From: Bacillus_BE sp042263505
Lineage (GTDB): Bacteria; Bacillota; Bacilli; Bacillales; Cytobacillaceae
Direction: 5' to 3'
Assembly (NCBI RefSeq): GCF_042263505.1
Contig: NZ_JBHKFI010000002.1
Coordinates: forward strand, 62,001-126,000
Length of the DNA stretch: 64,000 nucleotides
The notes beneath the pieces were generated by a model. It was not told the DNA's origin. It saw nothing but the letters and a program-made list of their open reading frames with translations, and did not search any database. This document shows, in pieces, positions 1-8,404 of the stretch (position 1 is the stretch's first letter; each line of letters starts with the position of its first letter). A program made the position numbers and the translations under genes.

Positions 1-579
1 CATGTTGCAAATGGTTGATGTATGCTCTTCAGCAATTTCCTTAAATGGACAGTTGAAAATTTGAAAATAGATTTTGGACTCTTCTTCGTTTATTTCAAAT
101 TCTGGATAGAATCCAGCAATGGTGGAAGCATGTTTTAAAATATTTATTTTTTGTTCAAAGGACAAATTCGAATTTTGATGAAGACGATTTATTTCCTGCT
201 CGATTACTTCCATACCGAATTTTTTACCTGTATTATATAGAGCTTTTTTTCCAACCTCTCCAAGTGAAACCATTGTTTCAATCGCAATTTTGGAAAGTAG
301 TTGATAATCTCTAAATGGGAAATTTAATTGGATTACATCATCAGAGAGACGATATAATCTGCTTGGGCGTCCACCTTTTCCTGTTTTCTTTGTTTCAGAT
401 TTAAGCATATTGACATCTTCTAGTTTTGATAAATGTAAACGTGCAACATTTGGATGAATATTAAAACTGTCTGCGATTTCTTGAACAGTAACGTCTTGAT
501 GTCTTTTTGTAATGTATTGATAGATATAGTATCTTGTTGGGTCTGAAAGGACATTTGTGATTCTTAATGTTTGTTCCAA
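1..579 (-). CDS. ArsR-like winged-helix transcriptional regulator (C-terminus outside window)
   Basis: The open frame runs leftwards off the window, so 193 residues are visible. The N-terminal 65 or so residues look like an ArsR/DeoR-type winged helix (TLRITNVLSDPTRYYIYQYI, then VQEIADSFNIHPNVARLHLS as the recognition region). A GRPSRLYRL wing follows, then a helical domain of unknown role. I place the start at TTG 579 because GAGGTG lies six bases upstream; an in-frame GTG at 588 is the alternative but has a poor ribosome binding site. It is transcribed away from comGA, and a TATAAT-type -10 may lie at 620-615. The ligand is not evident. The domain call is firm, the physiological role unknown. 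Confidence 0.8.
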   Translation of the reverse strand, partial: MEQTLRITNVLSDPTRYYIYQYITKRHQDVTVQEIADSFNIHPNVARLHLSKLEDVNMLKSETKKTGKGGRPSRLYRLSDDVIQLNFPFRDYQLLSKIAIETMVSLGEVGKKALYNTGKKFGMEVIEQEINRLHQNSNLSFEQKINILKHASTIAGFYPEFEINEEESKIYFQIFNCPFKEIAEEHTSTICNM

Positions 580-851
580 TTGATTCACCTCAAGGCTCAG
601 GATTAATTAAATTCATTATAATACAGCAAAAAATGGTTAACACTGTAAACACTATAAGTTTAGAAAATGTTCACAAATAAATGGAGAAATCTTGAACTTA
701 CATTTTTGGAAACTATATTACAATAATAGTGCTAGAATAGGGAAATTTCCTTATCTTTTTGCGAGAAAAAATGAAAAAATTATGAAATTAAGAAGGAAAA
801 TGGAGAAACTTGTCGAAATATTATAAAATTCCCAAAAAAAGGAGGTGCTTG

Positions 852-1928
852 ATGAAATTGGCTTCAATTGAAATTTTGGCAGATCGAATTATGAAAGATG
901 CAGTGCGAAACAGTGCTTCAGATGTCCACATTATTCCACGACAGAAGGATACTTTGGTTCAACTGAGAATTGCTAATAAATTACTGCCACGATTATATTT
1001 GCCCCTTGAGGAATGTGATCGCTTGATTTCTCACCTAAAGTTTAAGGCACAAATGGATATTGGAGAAAAACGGCGTCCGCAAAGCGGTGCATTCTCCCAA
1101 AGAATTGATGGCCACAATATAGGATTACGCCTATCCACCCTTCCTTCTAATAACCACGAGAGTCTAGTTATTCGAATTCTCCCGCAGCAAGAACAACTTC
1201 CTTCTTTTCAACTATCTCTTTTTCCAACCATGACAAGAAAATTATTAGCCCTATTAAAGCATGCACATGGTCTGGTCATTTTTACTGGTCCAACAGGCAG
1301 TGGAAAAACGACAACCTTATATTCACTGCTCAATGACTCGTCACATATGTATCATCGTAATGTGATTACCCTAGAGGATCCGATTGAAAGATACTATGAT
1401 TCCGTGTTACAGGTACAGGTAAATGAAAAAGCGGGTGTGACGTACTCAACAGGGTTAAAAGCGATTTTGCGCCATGATCCAGACATCATTATGGTTGGGG
1501 AAATTCGTGATAGTGAAACGGCAAGAATTGCTGTTCGGGCAGCCTTGACAGGACATTTAGTATTGAGCACGATGCATACGAGAGATGCAAAGGGGGCTAT
1601 TTATCGGCTTTTGGAATTTGGGGTTAATCGGTTGGAAATTGAACAAACCCTTATTGCGATTACAGCGCAAAGATTAGTTGAATTAACTTGTTCCTATTGT
1701 AAGGGTGCCTGCTCTCCACTTTGTTTTACTTATGGAGACTCAAAAAGAGCAAGTGTCTTTGAATTATTAACGGGAAAAGCCTTATCGTGTGCCTTAAAGG
1801 AAGCAAATGGAGAAAAATGTGATTTTCACTACTCAACATTAAAGGAAATGATTAGAAAGGGGGTCGCACTTGGTTTTATTAAAGAATCTGAATACGATCG
1901 CTGGGTATTTGAAGAAGAGAAGGAATAA
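852..1928 (+). CDS. comGA: ComGA, competence pseudopilus assembly ATPase
   Basis: This GspE/PilB-family traffic ATPase powers assembly of the ComG pseudopilus that brings DNA through the cell wall; in the family it acts on the cytoplasmic side of the membrane with ComGB. The 358-residue protein has Walker A GPTGSGKTTT near residue 146, LEDPIE, the Walker B region DPDIIMVGEIRD, and TGHLVLSTMHT. The start at 852 is chosen because AGGAGG sits just upstream; an in-frame ATG at 810 lacks a binding site. It is the first gene of a seven-gene comG operon. I looked for the paired AAAA-N5-TTTT boxes of ComK in the 270 bases upstream and saw no good match, so the competence regulation of this copy is uncertain. 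Confidence 0.95.
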   Translation: MKLASIEILADRIMKDAVRNSASDVHIIPRQKDTLVQLRIANKLLPRLYLPLEECDRLISHLKFKAQMDIGEKRRPQSGAFSQRIDGHNIGLRLSTLPSNNHESLVIRILPQQEQLPSFQLSLFPTMTRKLLALLKHAHGLVIFTGPTGSGKTTTLYSLLNDSSHMYHRNVITLEDPIERYYDSVLQVQVNEKAGVTYSTGLKAILRHDPDIIMVGEIRDSETARIAVRAALTGHLVLSTMHTRDAKGAIYRLLEFGVNRLEIEQTLIAITAQRLVELTCSYCKGACSPLCFTYGDSKRASVFELLTGKALSCALKEANGEKCDFHYSTLKEMIRKGVALGFIKESEYDRWVFEEEKE

Positions 1929-2943
1929 ATGGTCTGTTGAAGAACAGGCACAATTTCTAAAGCGAACAGGTGAGCTTCTTTCAAGGGGCTATCCACTTGC
2001 TGAGGCAATTGAATCGATTACCTTTCAAATGCCCATGATGAAAAAGAAAGATATTACTCAATGTTTAAGCGAATTAAAAGAAGGCTATCCCTTCTACAAA
2101 ATTTTGTTTGATTTAGACTTTCATTCCACATTAATTGGCTTTGTCAATTTTGCCGAAAAGCACGGTGATTTAGCGACTGCTTTTCAGGATGGGAGTGAGA
2201 TGATGTTAAAAAGAGTTAGGGATATGCAAAAATTAAAAAACATCTTTATTTATCCCATCTTTTTAATCTTTATTACCGCTTTCCTTTTTGTTTTTGTTGA
2301 AAAAATATTGCTTCCAAGATTTTCTATCCTCTTTCAATCCATGAAAATAAAAGAAAATTTTTTTACCACGATCATATATGCATTTGGCCAATCATTTCCA
2401 CTGTTTGTATTCCTTCTCATTGCATGTCTCTTTGCCATCCTCTCCTATTATTTCCTTAAATTTCAGCACTACTCAAAAATGTATCAGAAAAAAATAATCA
2501 CTTCTATTCCGATTATTGGATCATTCTTTAAATTATTATATACTCACTATTTTTCAGTTCAGCTTAGCTATTTATTAGCAGGAGGATTATCTATAAATGA
2601 AGCTTTAACGATTTTTGAAGAGGAAGAGCAAAGATTTGAGCATGAAATGGGACTTGAAATTAAACAGTTATTAACAGCAGGGCAAAAATTAGAGGATATC
2701 TTATTACAGTTTACATTTTTTGAAAGAGAATTATCCGGCATTGTTAAACATGGGCTTCAGAATGGAAAACTTGATCAGGAATTGCATTTTTTCGGAAAAT
2801 ACTGTTTACAGCAATTTGAGGAAAAAACGAATAAACTTCTCAAGAAGATACAACCATTTTTATTTTCCATTATTGGCCTGTTAATTGTATCGATGTACTT
2901 AGCTATATTATTACCAATGTTCCACTTACTTGATGGTATTTAG
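1870..2943 (+). CDS. comGB: ComGB, competence pseudopilus inner-membrane platform protein
   Basis: This GspF/PilC-family polytopic membrane protein is the platform on which the ComGA ATPase assembles pseudopilins. Three hydrophobic stretches are visible, around residues 120-150 (FIYPIFLIFITAFLFVFVE), 170-195, and at the C-terminus (FSIIGLLIVSMYLAILLP), with the duplicated GspF cytoplasmic domain between them. The TTG at 1870 has an AAGGGGG site six bases upstream and overlaps comGA by 59 bases; a second TTG at 1909 would remove most of the overlap but has a weak site. At 357 residues it is about normal for the family. comGC follows after an unusually long 64-base gap. Confidence 0.92.
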   Translation: MVLLKNLNTIAGYLKKRRNKWSVEEQAQFLKRTGELLSRGYPLAEAIESITFQMPMMKKKDITQCLSELKEGYPFYKILFDLDFHSTLIGFVNFAEKHGDLATAFQDGSEMMLKRVRDMQKLKNIFIYPIFLIFITAFLFVFVEKILLPRFSILFQSMKIKENFFTTIIYAFGQSFPLFVFLLIACLFAILSYYFLKFQHYSKMYQKKIITSIPIIGSFFKLLYTHYFSVQLSYLLAGGLSINEALTIFEEEEQRFEHEMGLEIKQLLTAGQKLEDILLQFTFFERELSGIVKHGLQNGKLDQELHFFGKYCLQQFEEKTNKLLKKIQPFLFSIIGLLIVSMYLAILLPMFHLLDGI

Positions 2944-3007
2944 AAAGGAGTTAGTGTGAAAAATTACTATTTGTGCCGACAGCGGTAGCGGCGGAATGGA
3001 GGTTTCT

Positions 3008-3322
3008 ATGATAAAAAATGAAAAAGGCTTTACTCTGATAGAAATGATGATCGTTTTGCTTGTGATTTCGATTCTATTAATTATTACAATCCCCAATATT
3101 ACGAAGCATAACTCAACCATTAATGATAAAGGGTGTAAAGCATTCGTGAAAATGGTTCAGGGGCAAGTTCAAGCCTATGAAATGGATAAAGGAACACTAC
3201 CGAAGGATACAACGGAGCTTGAAACAAATGGATACTTAAAAAAAGGAGAGACATCTTGTCCAAATGGCTCATCTGTAACAATCAGTGCGGAAGGTGATGT
3301 AACCGCCAACACCGGTAGTTAG
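3008..3322 (+). CDS. comGC: ComGC, major competence pseudopilin
   Basis: ComGC is the major subunit of the competence pseudopilus. The protein (104 residues) has the type IV prepilin signature KGFTLIEMMIVLLVISILLI, with ComC-type peptidase cleavage expected between G and F and a conserved Glu at +5. Two cysteines (KGCKAF and TSCPNG) fit the intramolecular disulphide known for B. subtilis ComGC. The ATG at 3008 has GGAGG five bases upstream; an in-frame ATG at 2996 lies upstream of that site and is less likely. comGD begins two bases after the stop, so the two are probably translationally coupled. Confidence 0.95.
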   Translation: MIKNEKGFTLIEMMIVLLVISILLIITIPNITKHNSTINDKGCKAFVKMVQGQVQAYEMDKGTLPKDTTELETNGYLKKGETSCPNGSSVTISAEGDVTANTGS

Positions 3323-3323
3323 T

Positions 3324-3764
3324 ATGGAAAAAGGCTGGAATAAAGGCTTTACCTTAATTGAATCTCTGTTTGTCTTAAGTATATTTATGCTCATGGCTAT
3401 GATTACTATTATTATGATGAAACCACAAACTAATTTGTTGAATCGCAGTACGTTTTTTTCCCAATTGAAAGCAGATATATTTTATGCCCAGCAATATGCA
3501 ATCAGCAATCAAAAACAACTTTCCCTTAATATTCTTCCGAACCAATATAAGTATTATATTAAAAATCAAGACGGCTCATATTTACTAGAGCGGGAATATG
3601 CAAGGAATATTGATATTTCAGAGGGAACCTTAGGGCTATATTTGAAATTTAATCCAAATGGAAATGTCAATAAATTTGGTTCAATCATGATTTACATTGG
3701 CAAGGAGACTTATCGAATGATCTTTCAAATCGGAGGGGGACGTTTCTATGTTGTGAAGGAATAA
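3324..3764 (+). CDS. comGD: ComGD, minor competence pseudopilin
   Basis: This is a minor pseudopilin of the DNA-uptake pseudopilus, 146 residues long. The leader is short (MEKGWNK), followed by the prepilin motif GFTLIESLFVLSIFMLMAMI with Glu at +5 of the mature protein. The C-terminal region ends in FQIGGGRFYVVKE, a typical GspH-like finish. There is no strong ribosome binding site; the start is two bases past the comGC stop, which suggests coupled translation. Its 3' end overlaps the start region of comGE, as is normal in this operon. Confidence 0.92.
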   Translation: MEKGWNKGFTLIESLFVLSIFMLMAMITIIMMKPQTNLLNRSTFFSQLKADIFYAQQYAISNQKQLSLNILPNQYKYYIKNQDGSYLLEREYARNIDISEGTLGLYLKFNPNGNVNKFGSIMIYIGKETYRMIFQIGGGRFYVVKE

Positions 3765-4077
3765 TGGTTATTTTCTCTTCGAACTGCTACTCTCCTTATC
3801 AACCATCTTTTTAATGGTATTTAGCCTATTTCCTATCTATTTCCAATTAACGAGGCAATCTATCAGTATAGAAAGAGAGCAAAACGCAACACATATTTTA
3901 TATGAAATGGTTTTAAATCAAGAAAATCAAATTCCGCATAATGAGATTATTTATCGAAATGAGGAAGCTTTTAATGTGATCTGGAATGAAAATCCCCCCA
4001 ACAATCATCAGGAGGTGTGCGTGCATTATCAAAATGGTTTTCACAAAAGTGTGCAAAAATGTAAGATCATTGAATAA
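3748..4077 (+). pseudogene. comGE: comGE, minor competence pseudopilin with in-frame TGA at codon 3
   Basis: Reading from ATG 3748, which has a GGAGGGGG site at a usable distance, the frame is Met-Leu-TGA-Arg-Asn-Asn followed by an intact pseudopilin N-terminus, GYFLFELLLSLSTIFLMVF, with Glu at +5. It then stays open to a stop at 4077 and keeps two cysteines near the C-terminus. No ATG, GTG or TTG lies in frame between the TGA and the prepilin motif, and the first downstream ATG (3814) is inside the hydrophobic helix and would lose the cleavage site. So either the gene is inactivated by one nonsense change or sequence error, or the TGA is read through. Identity as ComGE rests on the motif and on position between comGD and comGF. 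Confidence 0.75.
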
Positions 4078-4501
4078 CTTTGGTTTTACGATGTTAGAGA
4101 TGGTATTTGCCTTTTCTATTTTTTGTATCATCGTGTCTTTTCTCCCTATATGCTTTCGAATGATGTTAAATACCCATTCGAATGAACAAAGAATTCAAAG
4201 ACTGGAGTGGGAGGTTTTTATTAGTCAAATGAAAATCGAAGTTCAAAGTGCTGACCAAATTAGTGGTGATGATCAGAATCTTTTGCTTTTAAAGGATGGG
4301 GCTAGAATTACGCTTGAAAAATATGGGGCAAATTTAAGAAGGAGAGTGAATGAGGAGGGGCATGAAATTATGCTTCAGAATGTACAATCCGTGAAATATC
4401 ATTATCTTAAAAATGGAGTAACCATTATCGTGACGGATACGTTTCAAGCCACCCATACGGCTACGATTTATACGATCATTGACTTGGAGCAGGCCTCATG
4501 A
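4034..4501 (+). CDS. comGF: ComGF, competence pseudopilus protein
   Basis: This ComGF-family protein has a pseudopilin-like N-terminus (FGFTMLEMVFAFSIFCIIVS) and a GspJ-like soluble domain, and contributes to the DNA-uptake pseudopilus. The start is uncertain. The ATG at 4034 gives 155 residues but lies 18 bases from the only good binding site (AGGAGG at 4010-4015). An ATT at 4025 is nine bases from that site. Later GTG 4049 or TTG 4070 would give a shorter, more usual leader but lack good sites. The frame overlaps the end of comGE, and comGG starts inside its stop codon. Confidence 0.85.
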   Translation: MVFTKVCKNVRSLNNFGFTMLEMVFAFSIFCIIVSFLPICFRMMLNTHSNEQRIQRLEWEVFISQMKIEVQSADQISGDDQNLLLLKDGARITLEKYGANLRRRVNEEGHEIMLQNVQSVKYHYLKNGVTIIVTDTFQATHTATIYTIIDLEQAS

Positions 4502-4881
4502 TTTGTAATGAGAAAGGATTTACCTATCCTTTAACCTTTATCTTATTTCTTTTGTTTACTATTTTTCTTTCAATTCAAACTGAATTATATGTATCAGAGA
4601 AGAAAGTTCTGAAAGAGGCTGAGCAGAATCTAGAAAAAGAATATTATTTTAAACAAGCAGTTAATGATATCCAAAAAGCTCTTCAAGAAAATGGACAGGA
4701 CATGAAATCGGGGACATTAGCGTATATGGATGGAGAAGTTGATTATTTGATTAAGGATTTAACTGCCGAAGTCTCACAAATCACGTTTCAGATTCATTTT
4801 CCGGAAAATGAGAAGGTAACCGGTATGGCTTTCTATGACAAAAAATTAAAAATAATGATAAAATGGTATGAAAAAAACTAA
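4498..4881 (+). CDS. comGG: ComGG, competence pseudopilus protein
   Basis: This is the last comG gene. ComGG proteins are poorly conserved minor pseudopilus components. The 127-residue product begins MICNEKGFTYPLTFILFLLFTIFLS, a hydrophobic helix after a GF pair but without the usual Glu at +5, which is typical of ComGG. A charged, helical and then beta-rich soluble part follows. The ATG overlaps the comGF stop (ATGA), indicating coupled translation. Identity comes from position and the N-terminal pattern rather than strong motifs. Confidence 0.85.
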   Translation: MICNEKGFTYPLTFILFLLFTIFLSIQTELYVSEKKVLKEAEQNLEKEYYFKQAVNDIQKALQENGQDMKSGTLAYMDGEVDYLIKDLTAEVSQITFQIHFPENEKVTGMAFYDKKLKIMIKWYEKN

Positions 4882-4895
4882 TAGGGGATTTAAGG

Positions 4896-5393
4896 ATGCA
4901 ACCTATCTATATCATCGGTTTTATGGGAACAGGAAAGTCAACAGTCGGAAAGGCACTTGGAGAGCTTTTTGAACTTTCGGTATACGATACAGATGAGGAA
5001 ATTATGAAACAGCAAAAGATGAGCATCAATGAGATTTTTGCACAAATGGGAGAGACGGGCTTTCGCATGATAGAGACGGAAACTCTTAACAGGATGCCTA
5101 AAAACGGGATTATTACGACAGGCGGAGGTATCATTTTAAAGGAAGAGAACGTTAAATATATGAAAGAGACGGGAGTCGTTTTTTTGCTCCATGCCACCAT
5201 AGAGGAAATCTTACGAAGACTTGAAAATGACGAATCACGCCCACTTCTGAAAGGAAGTAAGAAGGAAAATGCAGTCAAGCTCTATAGCCAAAGAGAACCT
5301 TTATACCTAAAAGCTGCAGATTTCATCATTGATACTACCTCTAAATCCATTTTTGAAATCATCAAAGAAATCAAAAATCGATTGAAATGCTGA
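4896..5393 (+). CDS. aroK: Shikimate kinase
   Basis: The enzyme phosphorylates shikimate at the 3-hydroxyl using ATP, the fifth step of the chorismate pathway. The 165-residue protein has Walker A GFMGTGKST at residues 8-16, the shikimate-binding DTD near 34, FRMIE, the TTGGGI loop, and the lid region with ESRPLL. Length and motif order are normal. It starts 14 bases after comGG behind an AGGGGA site, so it may be read with the comG transcript as well as from its own promoter. The symbols aroI and aroL are used for the same activity elsewhere. Confidence 0.95.
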   Translation: MQPIYIIGFMGTGKSTVGKALGELFELSVYDTDEEIMKQQKMSINEIFAQMGETGFRMIETETLNRMPKNGIITTGGGIILKEENVKYMKETGVVFLLHATIEEILRRLENDESRPLLKGSKKENAVKLYSQREPLYLKAADFIIDTTSKSIFEIIKEIKNRLKC

Positions 5394-5433
5394 GAAATGG
5401 ACATACTTGCTAATGAAAAGGCAGGTGTGTCAT

Positions 5434-5613
5434 TTGAAAACAAATGATTATTTAAAATATATTATTCAACTATTTGTTCAGTATATGGATCAGCCAAAGG
5501 AGGAACGGATTAAGAGGCGTTTAGAGCGGAGAGATGCGAAAGAAACCTTTTTATTTAAATGGTTTGGAATCATCCCTTTTGCAATTTTTGCAGGCTTGAA
5601 AAAAAGGAAGTGA
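5434..5613 (+). CDS. yqzE: YqzE family small protein
   Basis: This 59-residue highly charged protein begins KTNDYLKYIIQLFVQYMDQ, the YqzE signature, then a lysine/arginine/glutamate-rich segment (PKEERIKRRLERRDAKE) and a C-terminal hydrophobic stretch (FGIIPFAIFAG). The TTG at 5434 with AGGTG six bases upstream is preferred over the ATG at 5407, which gives an unrelated extension. YqzE is conserved beside comG in bacilli, but its function is unknown to me. The final codons are part of the left arm of the downstream terminator. Confidence 0.85.
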   Translation: MKTNDYLKYIIQLFVQYMDQPKEERIKRRLERRDAKETFLFKWFGIIPFAIFAGLKKRK

Positions 5614-5649
5614 GTCGCCTGTTGTAAAGTGCTGCTCACTTTCTTTTTT
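5608..5649 (+). terminator. Rho-independent terminator after yqzE
   Basis: The inverted repeat AAGTGAG (5608-5614) and CTCACTT (5635-5641) is followed by a T-rich run. It overlaps the yqzE stop and ends the comG-aroK-yqzE direction before the convergent yqhG gene. Confidence 0.75.
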
Positions 5650-5696
5650 CCATCTGTTTAATTTAGTTTTTCATCTTTATTTAGTGATTTTATGAA

Positions 5697-6503
5697 TTAA
5701 CTCCATGTATTCGTTGAGTCTTCACGCAGATAAAACAAGCCACCATTGATAATCGAAATCATGATCTTTGGTTCATATTGCTCTTTTAAAGCTTGCTTTT
5801 CGATTTCATAACTTTCTCCTTTTTCTTCGATATCTTCATAGAAGTGTTCAAGCAAATGTAAATCCTTTCTCCAACGCTCTTTTGCTTCATCTGCCCAGTG
5901 GTGATCTTCCTGTTGAAGGGAATTTGTCAGATATCTTTCGATGCGAGCTAGTCCACTTTTCGGCATAATGAGTGGAGATAATGTAAAGGAATAGTCCGGG
6001 ATTTTTGGTGCTAATTTAAGCCCCATTAATTTGTCATGAAAATCTTCAACAAGTTGTCCGTTGATTAATTGCAAACCAATGGATTGAAAGATATCCCGTT
6101 TTCGATCACATTGATAAGAGATTTTAACATTCATCCCTAACCATGGTTTTAGTGGAATATGCTGACTAGGTCCTGTTTGCAGATTTTCATAAAGCCGGAT
6201 ATAGCCTGCTAAATTTTTGGTTGATTGAAAAATTTGATGAAGTCGCGGTGAACCAAAATGGATCAGTTCTCCTTTCAAATTTTCAGGTGCCTTTTTTTGA
6301 TCCATAATTAGATTGAGCTTCATCGGATTTGGAATCCCACCGGTTTTTTCAAGGTAATGCCAATAAAATGGACGATTCATTAATTCTTTATCTAATTCAA
6401 TGGTAAGCTGTACACTCATATATCCAGATTCATTTTCACAGATATCACAGCCATTTGCCTGAAAATAGCGTTCAAGAAATTGATGAATTTCCTGCTGTTG
6501 CAT
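5697..6503 (-). CDS. yqhG: YqhG family protein of unknown function
   Basis: This 268-residue soluble protein matches the YqhG family: the opening MQQQEIHQFLERYFQANGCD, the conserved FYWHYLEKTGGIPNP segment, and position directly downstream of yqhH. No catalytic motif or membrane segment is visible. The start overlaps the end of yqhH by 32 bases, with GAAGGG upstream, so the two are very likely cotranscribed and translationally linked. The pairing with the helicase is conserved in bacilli and hints at a shared role, but the function is not established. Confidence 0.88.
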   Translation of the reverse strand: MQQQEIHQFLERYFQANGCDICENESGYMSVQLTIELDKELMNRPFYWHYLEKTGGIPNPMKLNLIMDQKKAPENLKGELIHFGSPRLHQIFQSTKNLAGYIRLYENLQTGPSQHIPLKPWLGMNVKISYQCDRKRDIFQSIGLQLINGQLVEDFHDKLMGLKLAPKIPDYSFTLSPLIMPKSGLARIERYLTNSLQQEDHHWADEAKERWRKDLHLLEHFYEDIEEKGESYEIEKQALKEQYEPKIMISIINGGLFYLREDSTNTWS

Positions 6504-8169
6504 TTATATTCCCTTCTTTCATTTCTTCAGCAAACGAGATAATAGAAGATAGATTTTCCATCTTAATTCTCATTTCCCCTTCTGAAGTAGAATTGCCAAA
6601 TATATCAGCAAGATGATCTTCGACGCTGCCGAAATCTAATTTGGATAAGATATCATCCAATTCGCCAATCACCTTTTCAAATAAATGAATTTTCTCATAT
6701 AAAAGCTTGAGGATATGTTCCTCAACGGTGCCTTTTGTGGCAAAATTATAAATAAAAACATCCTTTTCCTGCCCAAGGCGATGGATTCGTCCGATCCTCT
6801 GTTCAAGTCTCATCGGGTTCCAAGGCAAATCAAAGTTTATAATATGATGACAAAATTGGAGATTGATTCCTTCTCCTCCTGCTTCTGTAGCAATTAAAAC
6901 TTGTGCATGATTTTTAAACAGCTCCCGCATCCAATCCTTTTTTCCTCGCTTGAAGCCGCCTCGAAAGGGAACAGAGCTGATTCCATGCTGCTTAAGAAAC
7001 CATTGAAGGTATAATTGGGTTGCGCGGTATTCAGTAAAAATGATTACTTTATCTTGGATATTTTGAATTAATTCCAGTGCCTTTTCTGCCTTTGAATTTA
7101 TTTTTACAGCCTCCACCTTTGTTATTAAATGCTGGATTTGCTCTTCAAATCGTTTGTTTGGGGATTCTTGTCGGTTTAGCATATTTTTTAAGGTATAAAA
7201 GACTGCTTCTCTGCTACTACAGGCTTCTCTTTGCAGCGTCATGACAGAAAATTGGCTGGAGGTTACCCATTGATCTTCTCCTTTAAGTTCTAAAATGGAT
7301 TCATATAAATCTCTTTCTTCCTGAGAAAATTCAATTGGGATGGTTTTAACCTCCCGTTTTGTCCATTCAATTCCGGTGTCATTTCTTCGATTCCGTATCA
7401 TGACCTTATTAACGAGTTCTTTTAAATGTTCATCATCATTGATTGAGCGTGAATCCTTTTTATATTTTTCATAAAAGGCGGACTCATTCCCTAAATGTCC
7501 TGGTTTTAGAAGGGATACTAAATTAAAAATCTCTTCTATGCGATTTTGAATGGGGGTAGCAGTTAATAATAGGCAGAACTTCTTCTTTAGGTTTTGGACA
7601 AATTCATAGTTTTTGGTTTTGTTATTTTTAAGTTTGTGAGCTTCATCAATAATAATTAAGTCATAATTCTGCTGGTGAATGATGTCGCGATGGGGGCTTC
7701 GCTTGGCTGTGTCGATGGAAGATACGACAACATCACATTGCTCCCAAACATAACTTTTTCTTTGCGCTATTGCAGGAATATAGAATTTGGAGTTTAACTC
7801 ATATGCCCACTGTGTGACGAGGGAAGCAGGTACTAAGATTAATACCTTTTTAACAAGACCGCGAATCATATACTCCTTTAAAATGAGTCCTGCTTCAATC
7901 GTTTTACCTAACCCAACCTCATCTGCCAAGATAGCTTTTCCATTCATATTTTCGATAACTTGTTTTGCCACTTCAAGCTGATGGGGAAGGGGAGTTAAAT
8001 GGGATAGATGCTTTGGAGCAGTGAGCCCTTCAAAATCTTCAATAATTGTATGTTTTTCCACTTCAACTGCTAATTTATATAATTCCCAGTTTCCCCATGG
8101 TCCATCATCATCAATCCTTTTTAATAAACCATCCTGCCAAGAGGAATCAAATATCATTTCCACTGTCAT
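6472..8169 (-). CDS. yqhH: SNF2-type DEAD/DEAH-box helicase YqhH
   Basis: This 565-residue Swi2/Snf2-family ATPase has motif I DEVGLGKTIEAGLILKEY near residue 80, the motif II box IIDEAHKLKN, LLTATPIQNR (motif III), and the C-terminal helicase lobe with EAGGEGINLQ and QRIGRIHRLGQ (motifs V and VI). Such proteins translocate on DNA and remodel protein-DNA complexes; bacterial members relate to RapA/HepA. The ATG at 8169 has AAAGGAG 12 bases upstream, somewhat distant. It leads the minus-strand yqhH-yqhG pair and diverges from the glycine riboswitch region. Confidence 0.93.
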   Translation of the reverse strand: MTVEMIFDSSWQDGLLKRIDDDGPWGNWELYKLAVEVEKHTIIEDFEGLTAPKHLSHLTPLPHQLEVAKQVIENMNGKAILADEVGLGKTIEAGLILKEYMIRGLVKKVLILVPASLVTQWAYELNSKFYIPAIAQRKSYVWEQCDVVVSSIDTAKRSPHRDIIHQQNYDLIIIDEAHKLKNNKTKNYEFVQNLKKKFCLLLTATPIQNRIEEIFNLVSLLKPGHLGNESAFYEKYKKDSRSINDDEHLKELVNKVMIRNRRNDTGIEWTKREVKTIPIEFSQEERDLYESILELKGEDQWVTSSQFSVMTLQREACSSREAVFYTLKNMLNRQESPNKRFEEQIQHLITKVEAVKINSKAEKALELIQNIQDKVIIFTEYRATQLYLQWFLKQHGISSVPFRGGFKRGKKDWMRELFKNHAQVLIATEAGGEGINLQFCHHIINFDLPWNPMRLEQRIGRIHRLGQEKDVFIYNFATKGTVEEHILKLLYEKIHLFEKVIGELDDILSKLDFGSVEDHLADIFGNSTSEGEMRIKMENLSSIISFAEEMKEGNINATAGNSSIS

Positions 8170-8404
8170 TATAGAATGCAGCTCCTTTTGTTCATAAGAA
8201 GTATGGAGTTTATTAGTTTAAATCGCCTCACTAGGTTTTCTACTGAATAAATAGTTAATTAAAAATAAATCTAGATAGGAATTGTTTTAATTTTTATTGC
8301 TCATTTAGGGTCTAGATGGTAGGATGAAGTTAGAAATTTGTCAGATTTGTTAATTTTTTTGCGGTATGCTGTATTAGTATGACCCATTTGGAAAATATTA
8401 TTGA

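Noticed and set aside
580..851. ComK boxes upstream of comGA
   Set aside because: No pair of AAAA-N5-TTTT boxes at an accepted spacing could be found, only A-rich runs.
8341..8380. Promoter of the gcv operon
   Set aside because: TTGTTA at 8347-8352 is a possible -35, but no good -10 lies at a proper distance; I left it uncalled.
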